NCBI RefSeq assembly: GCF_947631635.1
Contig: NZ_CANRMB010000034.1
Coordinates: forward strand, 1-39,661
Reading direction: 5' to 3'
Source: an uncultured Dysosmobacter sp.
Lineage (GTDB): Bacteria > Bacillota > Clostridia > Oscillospirales > Oscillospiraceae
Length of the DNA: 39,661 nucleotides
The notes beneath the pieces are model-generated. The model worked only from the letters and a program-made list of their open reading frames with translations, made no database searches and was not told the DNA's origin. The position numbers were made by a program, and so were the translations under genes. Of this stretch, positions 1 to 7,817 are shown piece after piece; the stretch's first letter is position 1, and each line of letters starts with the position of its first letter.

Positions 1-74
1 TTTCTTCCATGCCTCTTTTGTCTGTTTCCTCATATCCCTTATTATATCATCAAATCTTTATTTTGGACACTCCC
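1..74 (-). mobile_element. End of an insertion sequence, left copy
   Basis: Bases 1-74 are the exact reverse complement of 39586-39659. Read on the minus strand, the outer edge is GGGAGTGTCCAAAATAAAG (74 to 56), followed by an AT-rich promoter-like stretch and an ATG at 33-31 that opens MRKQTKEAWKK and runs off the window. The same start occurs at the right edge. Identical sequence in opposite orientation at both edges, with an ORF pointing outward, fits two copies of one IS. The family cannot be named from eleven residues. Confidence 0.7.
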
Positions 75-333
75 GCATTGCTCCCTTTTACCTTAAGCGT
101 TGCCGCGGTTAAACTCCGTCGATTTCACCAAAAGCATAGGTAAATATGGAAAGGGCAGAGTTCAGCTTTTCCTTTCGTCCTTTGGGCTGATGAAAAAAAC
201 CTCGACAATCTCACCAAAGCGGCTTTGGTTATTTTCTGTGCCTTGAAGCATGGTAAACTGAGAGAGAAAAAGGTTATCATGGTTTTGTATGTAGCAGTTT
301 GGAGTTGTCGTTATGGTGGATATAAACCGTTCT
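75..333. other. AT-rich intergenic stretch, no supported gene
   Basis: No ORF with a ribosome site is convincing here. On the minus strand an open run of about 45 codons ends at a stop at 164-162, but it has no start or Shine-Dalgarno. It may be the decayed end of a mobile-element gene. Composition is AT-rich like 334-971 and unlike the GC-rich chromosome beyond 1.3 kb. Confidence 0.4.
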
Positions 334-335
334 AA

Positions 336-407
336 AAAATGTTAAATGCTCTTGACATTTTGAGTTTGGCGTGTATAATTAGAAATGTAAAGAACTTTTA
401 ACATTTT
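336..407. promoter_or_regulatory. Palindromic operator flanking promoter of the 423 gene
   Basis: AAAATGTTAAA at 336-346 and its exact reverse complement at 397-407 flank the promoter core at 352-379. A further direct repeat ACATTTTGAG occurs at 355-364 and 401-410. Paired half-sites on both sides of a promoter are typical of autorepression by small XRE regulators such as the one at 765. The assignment to that protein is inference. Confidence 0.55.
352..379 (+). promoter_or_regulatory. Sigma-A promoter, TTGACA-16-TATAAT
   Basis: Both hexamers match consensus exactly: TTGACA at 352-357 and TATAAT at 374-379, with a 16-bp spacer. A strong ribosome site GAGGAGG (408-414) and ATG 423 follow. Confidence 0.85.
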
Positions 408-422
408 GAGGAGGTTTGTACC

Positions 423-749
423 ATGAAAAAATTTGACGAAATGGATAAGAAAATCCGTCTGCAATCTCAATCCCTTAGCTTTAGAATTACCCTTTTTCTT
501 TTGGCTCTTTGGACTATCTACGAGGGCTATATCGCTTTTGTGACGAAACAAGCGACGAACTCTATCGCTGGGGACATCTTAGTCATTGTTCTTGTGTTTG
601 AAGGTATCTATGAGCAAATCCTGAAACACCAAATGGTCGAAGGCGACGAGGAATACAAAGAACCTAATAAAGCTCTATTAACAGTCCTTGTAATCCTTGT
701 CGCTGTAGCACTGATTGTTACTTTTGGCTCAATCTTGTTATTCAAATAA
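423..749 (+). CDS. Small three-helix membrane protein of unknown function
   Basis: The 108-residue protein has a charged N-terminus and three hydrophobic segments at about residues 20-40, 48-66 and 85-107, so it is very likely an integral membrane protein. The start is fixed by GAGGAGG at 408-414, eight bases upstream. I do not recognise a family with certainty. Small membrane proteins of this size are often paired with a YozG-like XRE regulator, and here the regulator follows 15 bases downstream, so the two form an operon. Base composition is markedly AT-richer than the rest of the window, which together with the adjacent IS end suggests recent acquisition. A role in membrane stress or in regulator control is possible but not shown. 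Confidence 0.75.
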   Translation: MKKFDEMDKKIRLQSQSLSFRITLFLLALWTIYEGYIAFVTKQATNSIAGDILVIVLVFEGIYEQILKHQMVEGDEEYKEPNKALLTVLVILVAVALIVTFGSILLFK

Positions 750-764
750 AACGAGTGGCAAATA

Positions 765-971
765 ATGAAAAACGATATTAAGCAACTAAGAAAAGCCGCA
801 GGATTGCGTCAAGAAGATTTAGCAAATAAAGTAGGCGTAAGTAGACAGACAATCATTGCTGTGGAAAATGACAAATATGACCCTACATTGGAACTGGCTA
901 TGAAATTGGCCATAGCCTTGGACAAAAAAGTTGAGGACATTTTCTTTTTGAATTCTTTGAAACAAGTATAA
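765..971 (+). CDS. XRE-family helix-turn-helix regulator
   Basis: A 68-residue protein made almost entirely of a Cro/CI-type helix-turn-helix. Helices 2-3 are at about residues 15-35 (QEDLANKVGVSRQTIIAVEN), followed by the typical D-P-T-L-E-L-A-M-K-L-A core and V-E-D-I-F-F-L end. This is the YozG-like class of stand-alone DNA-binding proteins that act as dimers on short palindromes. It is co-directional with the membrane-protein gene and probably co-transcribed. The palindrome around the upstream promoter is a natural autoregulatory target (inference). AT-rich codon use matches its partner and not the downstream chromosome. Confidence 0.88.
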   Translation: MKNDIKQLRKAAGLRQEDLANKVGVSRQTIIAVENDKYDPTLELAMKLAIALDKKVEDIFFLNSLKQV

Positions 972-1277
972 TTTGTTTGACACATCAAACATTGAAAAAC
1001 CAAGCGCTTCGACACTGGCCAATCCTTAACAGGCAGCAAGCAGACAATCACGGTTCGCTTCAAAATCAGCAGGTAAAGGCCGCTAAACGAGAATATCCCA
1101 CCCAACAACAGGCGGCGTTTACCACCAGCAGACAGAAGGAGAGGCGTATGTTCCTTTATATCTGCGGATTTTCGTCAAACCGACGAAGGGACCGGCAGTG
1201 AACGCATATTCACACAAAGAGTAAAAGGGCGGCACCTTGAAATATGTGTTGAAACCGCCGGGACGTCCGCCCGCGCC
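972..1277. other. Intergenic transition from AT-rich to GC-rich DNA
   Basis: No supported gene. The only translation-like signal is AAGGAGAGG followed by ATG 1148, opening a 17-codon ORF (1148-1201). It resembles nothing I know and may be a remnant of the acquired segment. GC content rises sharply after about 1200, marking the likely edge of the foreign DNA. Confidence 0.4.
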
Positions 1278-1306
1278 TTGCAAACCCCGCCGGGCTGTGG
1301 TAGGAT
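1278..1306 (+). promoter_or_regulatory. Promoter, TTGCAA-17-TAGGAT
   Basis: TTGCAA at 1278-1283 and TAGGAT at 1301-1306 with a 17-bp spacer, just upstream of the ribosome site and ATG 1335. Confidence 0.5.
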
Positions 1307-1334
1307 AAGCAAAAACGGGAGGGGGGAGAAGCGC

Positions 1335-2093
1335 ATGCAGACACTGGCGCCCGCGGGACGGCGGGCGGGACTGGACACCCTGCGGGGCGTGACCATCCTC
1401 AGCATGACCGCCTACCACGCCTGCTGGGACCTGGTCTACATATTCGGCGCAGACTGGCCCTGGTACCACGGCACCGGGGCGTACCTGTGGCAGCAGAGCA
1501 TCTGCTGGACGTTCATCCTCCTCTCCGGCTATTGCTGGTCCCTGGGCCGTCACCGGCTGCGGCGGGGGCTGCTGGCCTTCGGCGGCGGGGCGCTGGTGAG
1601 CCTTGCGACCCTGCTCGTCATGCCGGAGGACCCGATCCTGTTCGGCGTTCTGACGTTTTTGGGCAGCGCGGCCCTGCTGCTGATCCCGCTGGAGCGGGTC
1701 CTGCGCCGGGTGCCCGCCTGGGCGGGGCTTGGGGGGAGCTTTGGACTGTTTTTGCTGCTGCGGGATGTGAACCGGGGCTTTTTGGGCTTTGAGGGCATCC
1801 GCCTGGCGGCCCTGCCCGCCTGGCTGTACCACGATCTGGGGACGGCGTTTTTGGGGTTCCCGCCGGAGGACTTTTTCTCCACGGATTATTTTTCCCTGTT
1901 CCCCTGGCTGTTCCTCTTCCTGACGGGGTATTTTCTGTACCGGGCGCTGGAGGGACGGGAGCGCGGCCGTGTGTGGGAATGGAGCGTCCCGGTGGTCAGC
2001 GCCATGGGGCGGCACTCCCTGGTGATCTATCTGCTGCACCAGCCCCTGGTGTACGGCCTGCTCCTGGCTGTGGACCGGCTGTTGAAAATTTGA
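1335..2093 (+). CDS. DUF1624 / HGSNAT-like membrane protein
   Basis: A 252-residue polytopic protein. The N-terminus reads GLDTLRGVTILSMTAYHACW (residues 12-31). This is the signature of the DUF1624 family, related to the catalytic domain of heparan-alpha-glucosaminide N-acetyltransferase, including the membrane histidine. About seven hydrophobic segments follow. The C-terminal MGRHSLVIYLLHQPL is the conserved last helix of this acyltransferase-like superfamily. The start was placed at 1335 because a GGGAGGGGGGAG ribosome site lies just upstream; an earlier in-frame ATG at 1278 lies inside the promoter. The substrate is unknown. It stands alone, with its own promoter before and another after. 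Confidence 0.8.
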   Translation: MQTLAPAGRRAGLDTLRGVTILSMTAYHACWDLVYIFGADWPWYHGTGAYLWQQSICWTFILLSGYCWSLGRHRLRRGLLAFGGGALVSLATLLVMPEDPILFGVLTFLGSAALLLIPLERVLRRVPAWAGLGGSFGLFLLLRDVNRGFLGFEGIRLAALPAWLYHDLGTAFLGFPPEDFFSTDYFSLFPWLFLFLTGYFLYRALEGRERGRVWEWSVPVVSAMGRHSLVIYLLHQPLVYGLLLAVDRLLKI

Positions 2094-2117
2094 GGAGCGG
2101 GACATCCTTCCGCCGCA

Positions 2118-2146
2118 TTGACTTTCCGGCGGGAAAGCGGTACTAT
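2118..2146 (+). promoter_or_regulatory. Promoter, TTGACT-17-TACTAT
   Basis: TTGACT at 2118-2123 and TACTAT at 2141-2146, spacer 17 bp, in the 134-bp gap before the symporter gene. Confidence 0.6.
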
Positions 2147-2227
2147 GATAGTGGCCGCGCCGGTGTGCGGCGACGGCCCCTGTGGGCCCCTTCCTGTGAA
2201 AGGGGCAATGTTATGGAGGAGGAAACT

Positions 2228-3421
2228 ATGAAAAAACTATTCAGCAGCCTGCCGTTCCGCCTGCTTTTGGGCATCGTCATCGGCATTCTCTGCGGCCTGG
2301 TGTTCCCGGAGAGCATCATGAAGGTCATCGTCACCCTGCAATATATCATGGGCCAGCTCATCACCTTCTGCGTGCCCCTGATCATCATCGGCTTCATCGC
2401 CCCGTCCATCACCAAGCTGGGCGCCAACGCCTCCCGCCTGCTGGGCGTGGCGGTGGTCATCGCCTATGTGTCGTCCATCTGCGCGGCGTTCATGTCCACC
2501 GCCGCGGGCTATGCCCTGATCCCCCACCTGTCCATCGACACCAGCGTGGCGGGCCTGCGGGACCTGCCCCCGGTGGTGTTTGAGCTGAACATCCCCCAGA
2601 TCATGAGCGTCATGAGCGCCCTGGTGCTGTCTGTGCTGGTGGGCCTGGCCGCCACCTGGACCAAGTCCCAAAAGACCATCGACATCCTGGCGGAGTTCCA
2701 GAACATCGTGCTGGACATCGTGGGCAAGATCATCATCCCCGTGCTGCCCTTCTATATCGCCTCCACCTTCTGCAACCTGAGCTATGAGGGCATGATCACC
2801 CGCCAGCTGCCCGCCTTTTTGCAGATCATCGTCATCGTCATGGTGGGCCACTACATCTGGCTGGCGGTGCTGTACCTGCTGGCCGGCGCCTACTCCGGAG
2901 AGAACCCCTGGGAGGTGCTGCGGCACTATGGCCCCGCCTACCTGACCGCCGTGGGCACCATGTCCTCCGCCGCCACCCTGGCCGTGGCCCTGGACGGCGC
3001 CCGCAAGAGCAAGGTGCTGCGGCATGACATGGTGAGCTTCGGCATCCCCCTGTTCGCCAACATCCACCTGTGCGGCTCCGTGCTGACGGAGGTGTTCTTC
3101 TGCATGACCATCTCCAAGATCCTGTACGGCCAGCTCCCCAGCGTCGGCACCATGATCCTGTTCTGCCTGCTGCTGGGCATCTTCGCCATCGGCGCTCCCG
3201 GCGTTCCCGGCGGCACTGTAATGGCCTCCCTGGGCCTCATCACCGGCGTGCTGCTGTTTGACGACGCCGGTACCGCCCTGATGCTGGCCATCTTCGCCCT
3301 GCAGGACAGCTTCGGCACCGCCTGCAACGTCACCGGCGACGGCGCGCTGACCCTGATGCTCACCGGCTATGTGGAAAAGCACGGCATCAAGGACGAGAAC
3401 ATCCAGTCTCCCATCCTGTAA
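2228..3421 (+). CDS. Dicarboxylate/amino acid:cation symporter (SDF family)
   Basis: A 397-residue membrane protein of the sodium:dicarboxylate symporter (GltP/DctA-type) fold. It is expected to couple uptake of glutamate, aspartate or C4-dicarboxylates to Na+ or H+. Start ATG 2228 follows GGAGGAGGAAACT. Visible landmarks are the N-terminal helices (residues 7-30), TMSSAATLAVALDGA in the HP1 hairpin region, GAPGVPGGT in HP2 and NVTGDGA in TM8. The TM7 motif that is usually NMDGT reads NIHLCGS here, and the HP1 serine motif is SSAATL rather than SSSATLP. Cation or substrate specificity may therefore differ from classical glutamate carriers. The gene is monocistronic, with its own promoter and a strong terminator. 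Confidence 0.85.
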   Translation: MKKLFSSLPFRLLLGIVIGILCGLVFPESIMKVIVTLQYIMGQLITFCVPLIIIGFIAPSITKLGANASRLLGVAVVIAYVSSICAAFMSTAAGYALIPHLSIDTSVAGLRDLPPVVFELNIPQIMSVMSALVLSVLVGLAATWTKSQKTIDILAEFQNIVLDIVGKIIIPVLPFYIASTFCNLSYEGMITRQLPAFLQIIVIVMVGHYIWLAVLYLLAGAYSGENPWEVLRHYGPAYLTAVGTMSSAATLAVALDGARKSKVLRHDMVSFGIPLFANIHLCGSVLTEVFFCMTISKILYGQLPSVGTMILFCLLLGIFAIGAPGVPGGTVMASLGLITGVLLFDDAGTALMLAIFALQDSFGTACNVTGDGALTLMLTGYVEKHGIKDENIQSPIL

Positions 3422-3435
3422 GCAGAAAAGCGCCC

Positions 3436-3473
3436 AAGTCCGGGACCGCCAACAGCGGCCCCGGACTTTTTTT
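3436..3473 (+). terminator. Rho-independent terminator after the symporter
   Basis: AAGTCCGGG (3436-3444) pairs with CCCGGACTT, with an inner CCGC/GCGG extension, followed by a run of seven T. Confidence 0.92.
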
Positions 3474-3497
3474 GCGCGTTTTGGGAAAGAATAGGGT

Positions 3498-3553
3498 TTA
3501 ACACAGACTTTACAGACCCGTGGTGACGGATTTTACGCAGGACTGTCTATACT
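3498..3553 (+). promoter_or_regulatory. PhoP-box-like repeats and promoter of pstS
   Basis: TTAACA at 3498-3503 and TTTACA at 3509-3514 are exactly 11 bp apart, the spacing of PhoP direct repeats in Gram-positive bacteria (TTAACA separated by 5 bp). A weaker TTTACG lies at 3532-3537, near two periods later. A -10-like TATACT is at 3548-3553. Position directly ahead of pstS, with phoPR at the end of the same cluster, supports phosphate-starvation control. Confidence 0.65.
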
Positions 3554-3605
3554 GGGACCATGCCCGGGAGGACCGGGCAAGACATATCAAAAGGAGACTG
3601 TGAAG

Positions 3606-4481
3606 ATGAAACAGGTATTTGCACTTTTGCTGACTTTGACCCTGGCGCTCGCCCTGCTGGCGGGCTGCGGTGCTTCCAAGCCCGAGGAGCAGTCCACTGC
3701 CGACAATGCCGGGCAGAGCGCCCAGACTGAGACCGAGCTCAGCGGTGCGGTGTCCCTGAACGGCTCCACCTCCATGGAGAAGGTGGTGGGCGCGCTGAAC
3801 GAGCAGTTCATGGCCGACAACGGCGGCGTGAGCGTCACCTATGACGCCACCGGCTCCGGCGCGGGCATCGAGGCCGCCAAGAGCGGCAGCGCCGATATCG
3901 GCCTCAGCTCCCGCGCCCTGAAGGATGAGGAGACCGCCGCCGGGCTGACGGGGACCACCGTGGCCCTGGATGGCATCGCCGTCATCGTCCAGGCCGGAAA
4001 CCCGGTGGCGGACCTGACCGTGGAGCAGATCGGGAAGATCTTCACCGGGGAGATCACCGATTGGAGCCAGGTGGGCGGCGCCCCCGGCACCATCTCCTGC
4101 ATCGGCCGGGAGGCCGCCTCCGGCACCCGGGACGGCTTTGAGTCCATCACCGGCACCAAGGACGTCTGCAAGCTGGACCAGGAGCTGACCTCCACCGGCG
4201 CTGTCATCGAGGCCGTGGCAGGCAGTCCCAACGCCATCGGCTACGCCTCCCTGTCCTCTGTGGAGGGGAAGGACACCGTGAAGGCCGTCACCGTGGGCGG
4301 CGTGGCCTGCACGGAGGAGACGGTCCTGGACGGCAGCTATGCCATCCAGCGGCCCTTTGTCCTGGTGACAAAGGAGGGGACGGCATTGAGCCCCCAGGCC
4401 CAGGCGTGGTTCGACTTTGCCACCTCCTCCGCGGCCAATGACCTCATCACCGCCGCCGGGGCCGTGCCCGCGGCAAAATAA
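3606..4481 (+). CDS. pstS: Phosphate ABC transporter substrate-binding lipoprotein
   Basis: A 291-residue extracytoplasmic receptor that captures inorganic phosphate and delivers it to PstCA. A signal peptide with lipobox LLAGC places the lipidated Cys at residue 21, so the mature protein is membrane-anchored. The type-2 periplasmic-binding fold is shown by NGSTSMEKVVGAL near the mature N-terminus, DATGSGAGIEA and GTRDGFE, which supply the phosphate-binding Ser/Thr/Asp/Arg residues, and IFTGEITDW. ATG 3606 is preferred over GTG 3600 because AAGGAG (3591-3596) lies nine bases before it. It is first in the pst-pho cluster, behind PhoP-box-like repeats. Confidence 0.95.
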   Translation: MKQVFALLLTLTLALALLAGCGASKPEEQSTADNAGQSAQTETELSGAVSLNGSTSMEKVVGALNEQFMADNGGVSVTYDATGSGAGIEAAKSGSADIGLSSRALKDEETAAGLTGTTVALDGIAVIVQAGNPVADLTVEQIGKIFTGEITDWSQVGGAPGTISCIGREAASGTRDGFESITGTKDVCKLDQELTSTGAVIEAVAGSPNAIGYASLSSVEGKDTVKAVTVGGVACTEETVLDGSYAIQRPFVLVTKEGTALSPQAQAWFDFATSSAANDLITAAGAVPAAK

Positions 4482-4504
4482 AAAAACGCTGCTTTCGCCG
4501 GAGG

Positions 4505-4523
4505 CGGGTCCCGCAGGGACCCG
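4505..4523 (+). other. Intercistronic hairpin between pstS and pstC
   Basis: CGGGTCCC (4505-4512), loop GCA and GGGACCCG (4516-4523) form a perfect 8-bp GC-rich stem with no T-run. Such a hairpin could protect pstS mRNA or attenuate read-through, giving more receptor than permease (inference). Confidence 0.65.
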
Positions 4524-4559
4524 TCCCCGCGGAACGCTTTGGGAAAGGAGCGCATTCTG

Positions 4560-5495
4560 ATGGAACATGAGATCGCGGGGGTGTTCCGGGGCAATACCGG
4601 TCCCGCCATGGAGCGCCGGAGCCGCCGGGAGGCCGTGGAGTCCGCCGTCCACCTGCTGTTTCTGCTGTGCGGCGGGGTGGCGGTGGCCTTTGTGCTGTTC
4701 ATCAGCGCCTATCTGATCGTCTCCGGCCTGCCCGCCATCCGGGAGATCGGCCTGGGGGACTTCCTCTTCGGGAAGGTCTGGGCACCTGCCGCCACGGCGG
4801 TGGAGCCGGCCTTCGGCATCCTGCCCTTTATCCTGACCTCCATCTACGGCACCGCCGGGGCCGTGGCGCTGGGGGTGCCCGTGGGCCTGATGACCGCCGT
4901 CTTTCTGGCAAAGGTGGCGCCCCCCGGGGCGGCGAAGGTCATCCGCACCGCCGTGGAGCTGCTGGCGGGCATCCCCTCGGTGGTGTACGGCCTGGTGGGC
5001 ATGATCGTGCTGGTGCCCGCCATCCGGGACCTGTTCGGCCTCTCCTCCGGCGCCTGCCTGCTGGCGGCCATCGTGGTGCTGGCCATCATGATCCTGCCCT
5101 CCATCGTCAGCGTGTCGGAGACCGCCCTCCGGGCGGTGCCCAGGGAGTACGAGGAGGCGTCCCTGGCCCTGGGGGCCACGGAGATCGAGACCTATTTCCG
5201 CGTCTCCCTGCCCGCGGCGGGCAGCGGCGTGGCGACGGCGGTGGTGCTGGGAGTGGGCCGCGCCATCGGGGAGGCCATGGCCATCATCATGGTCTCCGGC
5301 AACGTGGCGAACATGCCGGGACTGTTCACCTCCGTCCGCTTTCTCACCACGGCCATCGCCTCGGAGATGTCCTACGCCTCCGTTGGCAGCCTGCAGCGCA
5401 ATGCCCTGTACTCCATCGGCCTGGTGCTGTTTTTGTTCATCATGCTCATCAATGTGCTGCTGAACGTGTTCATCAAGCGCAGGAAGGAGGATTGA
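4560..5495 (+). CDS. pstC: Phosphate ABC transporter permease PstC
   Basis: A 311-residue inner permease of the phosphate importer. A hydrophilic N-terminus is followed by six predicted membrane segments starting at about residue 35. The permease signature covers ELLAGIPSVVYGLVGM (about residues 137-152). The cytoplasmic EAA loop REYEEASLALGATEIETYF contacts PstB and is followed by GRAIGEAMAI. ATG 4560 is chosen over the upstream TTG because AAAGGAG (4544-4550) sits nine bases before it. pstA starts three bases after its stop, so translation is probably coupled. Confidence 0.95.
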   Translation: MEHEIAGVFRGNTGPAMERRSRREAVESAVHLLFLLCGGVAVAFVLFISAYLIVSGLPAIREIGLGDFLFGKVWAPAATAVEPAFGILPFILTSIYGTAGAVALGVPVGLMTAVFLAKVAPPGAAKVIRTAVELLAGIPSVVYGLVGMIVLVPAIRDLFGLSSGACLLAAIVVLAIMILPSIVSVSETALRAVPREYEEASLALGATEIETYFRVSLPAAGSGVATAVVLGVGRAIGEAMAIIMVSGNVANMPGLFTSVRFLTTAIASEMSYASVGSLQRNALYSIGLVLFLFIMLINVLLNVFIKRRKED

Positions 5496-5498
5496 CGG

Positions 5499-6350
5499 AT
5501 GGACGAACAGAGATTATCCCCCAGCCGTCAGGCCTATGACCGGGGCCTGCGGGTGCTGCTGTGGCTCTGCGCGGGCCTGACCTGCGCCCTGCTGGTGTTT
5601 CTGATCGGCTATATCTTCTACCGGGGCCTGGGCAATATCACCTGGGAGCTGCTCTCCACCCAGACCAGCTATATCAAGGACACCATCGGCATCCTGCCCA
5701 ACATTCTCAATACCCTCTATATCATCCTGGTGGCCATGGCCATCGTGCTGCCCCTGGGGGTGGGGGCGGCCATCTACCTGACGGAATACGCCGCGAACCA
5801 CAGGCTGGTGTCCCTCATCGAGTTCGCCACGGAGACCCTGACGGGCATCCCATCCATCATCTTCGGTCTGGTGGGGATGCTGTTCTTTGTCCAGAAGATG
5901 CGGCTCCAGGCGGGCATCCTGGCAGGGGGACTGACGCTGGTGGTGATGATCCTGCCCACCATCGTCCGCACCACCCAGGAGAGCCTCAAGACCGTGCCCC
6001 AGTCCTACCGGGAGGGCGCGCTGGGCCTGGGGGCGGGGAAGTGGCACATGGTCCGCACCGTGGTGCTGCCAAACGCCGTGGACGGCATCGTCACCGGCTG
6101 CATCCTGGCGGTGGGGCGCATCGTGGGCGAGAGCGCGGCACTGCTGTTCACGGCGGGGCTGGGCCTGGTGCTCAACGGCTTTTTCACCGCCCTCAACGCC
6201 TCCTCCGCTACCTTGAGCGTGGCCCTGTACGTCTACGCCAACGAGCGGGGGGAGACCGGCGTGGCCTTTGCCATCGCCGCCATTTTGATGATCCTGACAT
6301 TTCTCATCAACCTGGCCGCCAATGTGGTGGGCCGGAAGCTGAAACAGTAA
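5499..6350 (+). CDS. pstA: Phosphate ABC transporter permease PstA
   Basis: A 283-residue membrane partner of PstC. Six hydrophobic segments are visible, the first at about residues 15-40. Landmarks are GILPNILNTLYIIL, ETLTGIPSIIFGLVGM, the EAA loop with EGALGLGAGKWHMV, and GRIVGESAALLFTAG. It starts three bases after pstC and ends twelve bases before pstB, in the order pstS-C-A-B found in most bacteria. Length and motifs are normal and nothing points to loss of function. Confidence 0.95.
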   Translation: MDEQRLSPSRQAYDRGLRVLLWLCAGLTCALLVFLIGYIFYRGLGNITWELLSTQTSYIKDTIGILPNILNTLYIILVAMAIVLPLGVGAAIYLTEYAANHRLVSLIEFATETLTGIPSIIFGLVGMLFFVQKMRLQAGILAGGLTLVVMILPTIVRTTQESLKTVPQSYREGALGLGAGKWHMVRTVVLPNAVDGIVTGCILAVGRIVGESAALLFTAGLGLVLNGFFTALNASSATLSVALYVYANERGETGVAFAIAAILMILTFLINLAANVVGRKLKQ

Positions 6351-6362
6351 CGGAGGCGTTCT

Positions 6363-7118
6363 ATGGCAACGATCATACAGGCAAAGGACCTGAATCTCTG
6401 GTACGGCCAGAACCACGCCCTCCACGGCGTGAGCGTGGAGATCCCGGAGCGGGAGATCACGGCCTTTATCGGCCCCTCCGGCTGCGGCAAGTCCACCTTC
6501 CTGCGGACGCTGAACCGCATGAACGACCTGATCCCCATTGTGAAGATCACCGGCGAGGTGGACTTCCACGGGCAGAACATCTACGACGGCGGCGTGGACC
6601 CCACCTGGCTGCGAAAGCGCATCGGCATGGTGTTCCAGAAGGCCAACCCCTTTCCCATGAGCATCTATGACAACGTGGCCTATGGCCCCCGGACCCACGG
6701 CGTCCGCTCCAGGGTGCAGCTGGACGAGATCGTGGAGAACTCCCTCCGGGCCGCCGCCATCTGGGACGAGGTGAAGGACCGGCTGAAAAAGAGCGCCCTG
6801 GGGCTCTCCGGGGGCCAGCAGCAGCGGCTGTGCATCGCCCGGGCCCTGGCGGTGGAGCCGGAGGTGCTGCTGATGGACGAGTCCACCAGCGCCCTGGATC
6901 CTATTTCCACCTCGAAGATCGAAGACCTTGCGGCGGAGCTGAAAAACAGGTATACTGTGATCATGGTGACCCACAACATGCAGCAGGCCGCCCGGGTCTC
7001 CGACAACACCGCCTTCTTCCTGCTGGGAGAGCTGGTGGAGTTCGGAAGGACGGAGCAGCTGTTCTCCACCCCCAGGGACAAGCGCACCGAGGACTACATC
7101 ACTGGACGCTTCGGATAA
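6363..7118 (+). CDS. pstB: Phosphate ABC transporter ATPase PstB
   Basis: A 251-residue ATPase that powers phosphate import. Walker [10 protein letters not shown] is at residues 37-45, the Q-loop in [13 protein letters not shown], the ABC signature LSGGQQQRL from residue 148 and Walker B LLMDE with Asp172-Glu173. The switch His is in MVTHNMQQA. The NRMNDLIP segment after Walker A is characteristic of PstB among ABC ATPases. Ribosome site GGAGGCG lies just before ATG 6363. phoU follows 14 bases downstream in the same transcript. Confidence 0.96.
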   Translation: MATIIQAKDLNLWYGQNHALHGVSVEIPEREITAFIGPSGCGKSTFLRTLNRMNDLIPIVKITGEVDFHGQNIYDGGVDPTWLRKRIGMVFQKANPFPMSIYDNVAYGPRTHGVRSRVQLDEIVENSLRAAAIWDEVKDRLKKSALGLSGGQQQRLCIARALAVEPEVLLMDESTSALDPISTSKIEDLAAELKNRYTVIMVTHNMQQAARVSDNTAFFLLGELVEFGRTEQLFSTPRDKRTEDYITGRFG

Positions 7119-7132
7119 GAGGAGGAGAACAG

Positions 7133-7780
7133 ATGCGAAACAGGTTTGACGAGCAGCTGAAACGGCTGCATGTGGAATTGATCCAGATGGGCGCCCTCTG
7201 CGAGGACGCCATCTCCGCCGCCGCGGAGGCCCTGCTGAAGGGGGACGAGGCCCTGGCGGAGACCGCCATCGAGAAGGAGCGGGAGATCGACCAGGCCGAG
7301 CGGGAGGTGGAGAACCTCTGTTTGAAGCTGCTGCTCCAGCAGCAGCCGGTGGCCCGGGACCTGCGGGAGATCTCCGCGGCGCTGAAGATGATCTCCGACC
7401 TGGAGCGCATCGGCGACCAGGCGGCGGACATCGCGGAGCTGACCCGCTATGTGCGCCTGCCGGATGACTCTCACGCCCTTCATATCGGAGACATGGCCCG
7501 CTCCGTGATCCGCATGGTGACGGACAGCGTGGACTCCTTTGTGAAGCGGGACCTGGCGCTGGCCCGGTCGGTCTGCGGGGCCGACGACCAGGTGGACGCC
7601 CTGTTCCGGCAGGTGAAGGAGGAGCTGATCGCGCTCATCGCCGCCGACGCGGCCTACGGCGAACAGGGCCTGGACCTGCTGATGGTGGCGAAGTATCTGG
7701 AGCGCATCGGCGACCACGCCACCAATGTGGCGGAGTGGGTGGAGTACAGCATCACGGGAGCGCACCCATCCGGTCAATAA
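7133..7780 (+). CDS. phoU: Phosphate signalling protein PhoU
   Basis: A 215-residue all-helical cytoplasmic protein made of two repeated three-helix PhoU domains. Each repeat carries its metal-binding signature: LERIGDQAADIAE in the first and LERIGDHATNVAEW in the second. PhoU links the transport state of PstSCAB to the PhoR kinase and keeps the regulon off when phosphate is plentiful. The start at 7133 follows GAGGAGGAG; longer readings would run into pstB. It sits between pstB and the HD-domain gene, upstream of the two-component system it is expected to control. Confidence 0.95.
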   Translation: MRNRFDEQLKRLHVELIQMGALCEDAISAAAEALLKGDEALAETAIEKEREIDQAEREVENLCLKLLLQQQPVARDLREISAALKMISDLERIGDQAADIAELTRYVRLPDDSHALHIGDMARSVIRMVTDSVDSFVKRDLALARSVCGADDQVDALFRQVKEELIALIAADAAYGEQGLDLLMVAKYLERIGDHATNVAEWVEYSITGAHPSGQ

Positions 7781-7817
7781 AAGCGGGAGCCGGATCCCGC
7801 GCAAGGAGGAGACACGC

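Noticed and set aside
1148..1201. 17-codon ORF after AAGGAGAGG
   Set aside because: A good ribosome site, but no recognisable product and it lies in a junction of acquired and native DNA; kept only as a note.
2237..3382. Long minus-strand ORF opposite the symporter (and similar long antisense frames opposite most GC-rich genes)
   Set aside because: These are shadows caused by GC-biased third positions; translations are low-complexity H/Q/G/A-rich and have no start signals.
3498..3514. Riboswitch upstream of pstS
   Set aside because: The leader is too short and shows direct repeats rather than a folded aptamer; PhoP boxes fit better.
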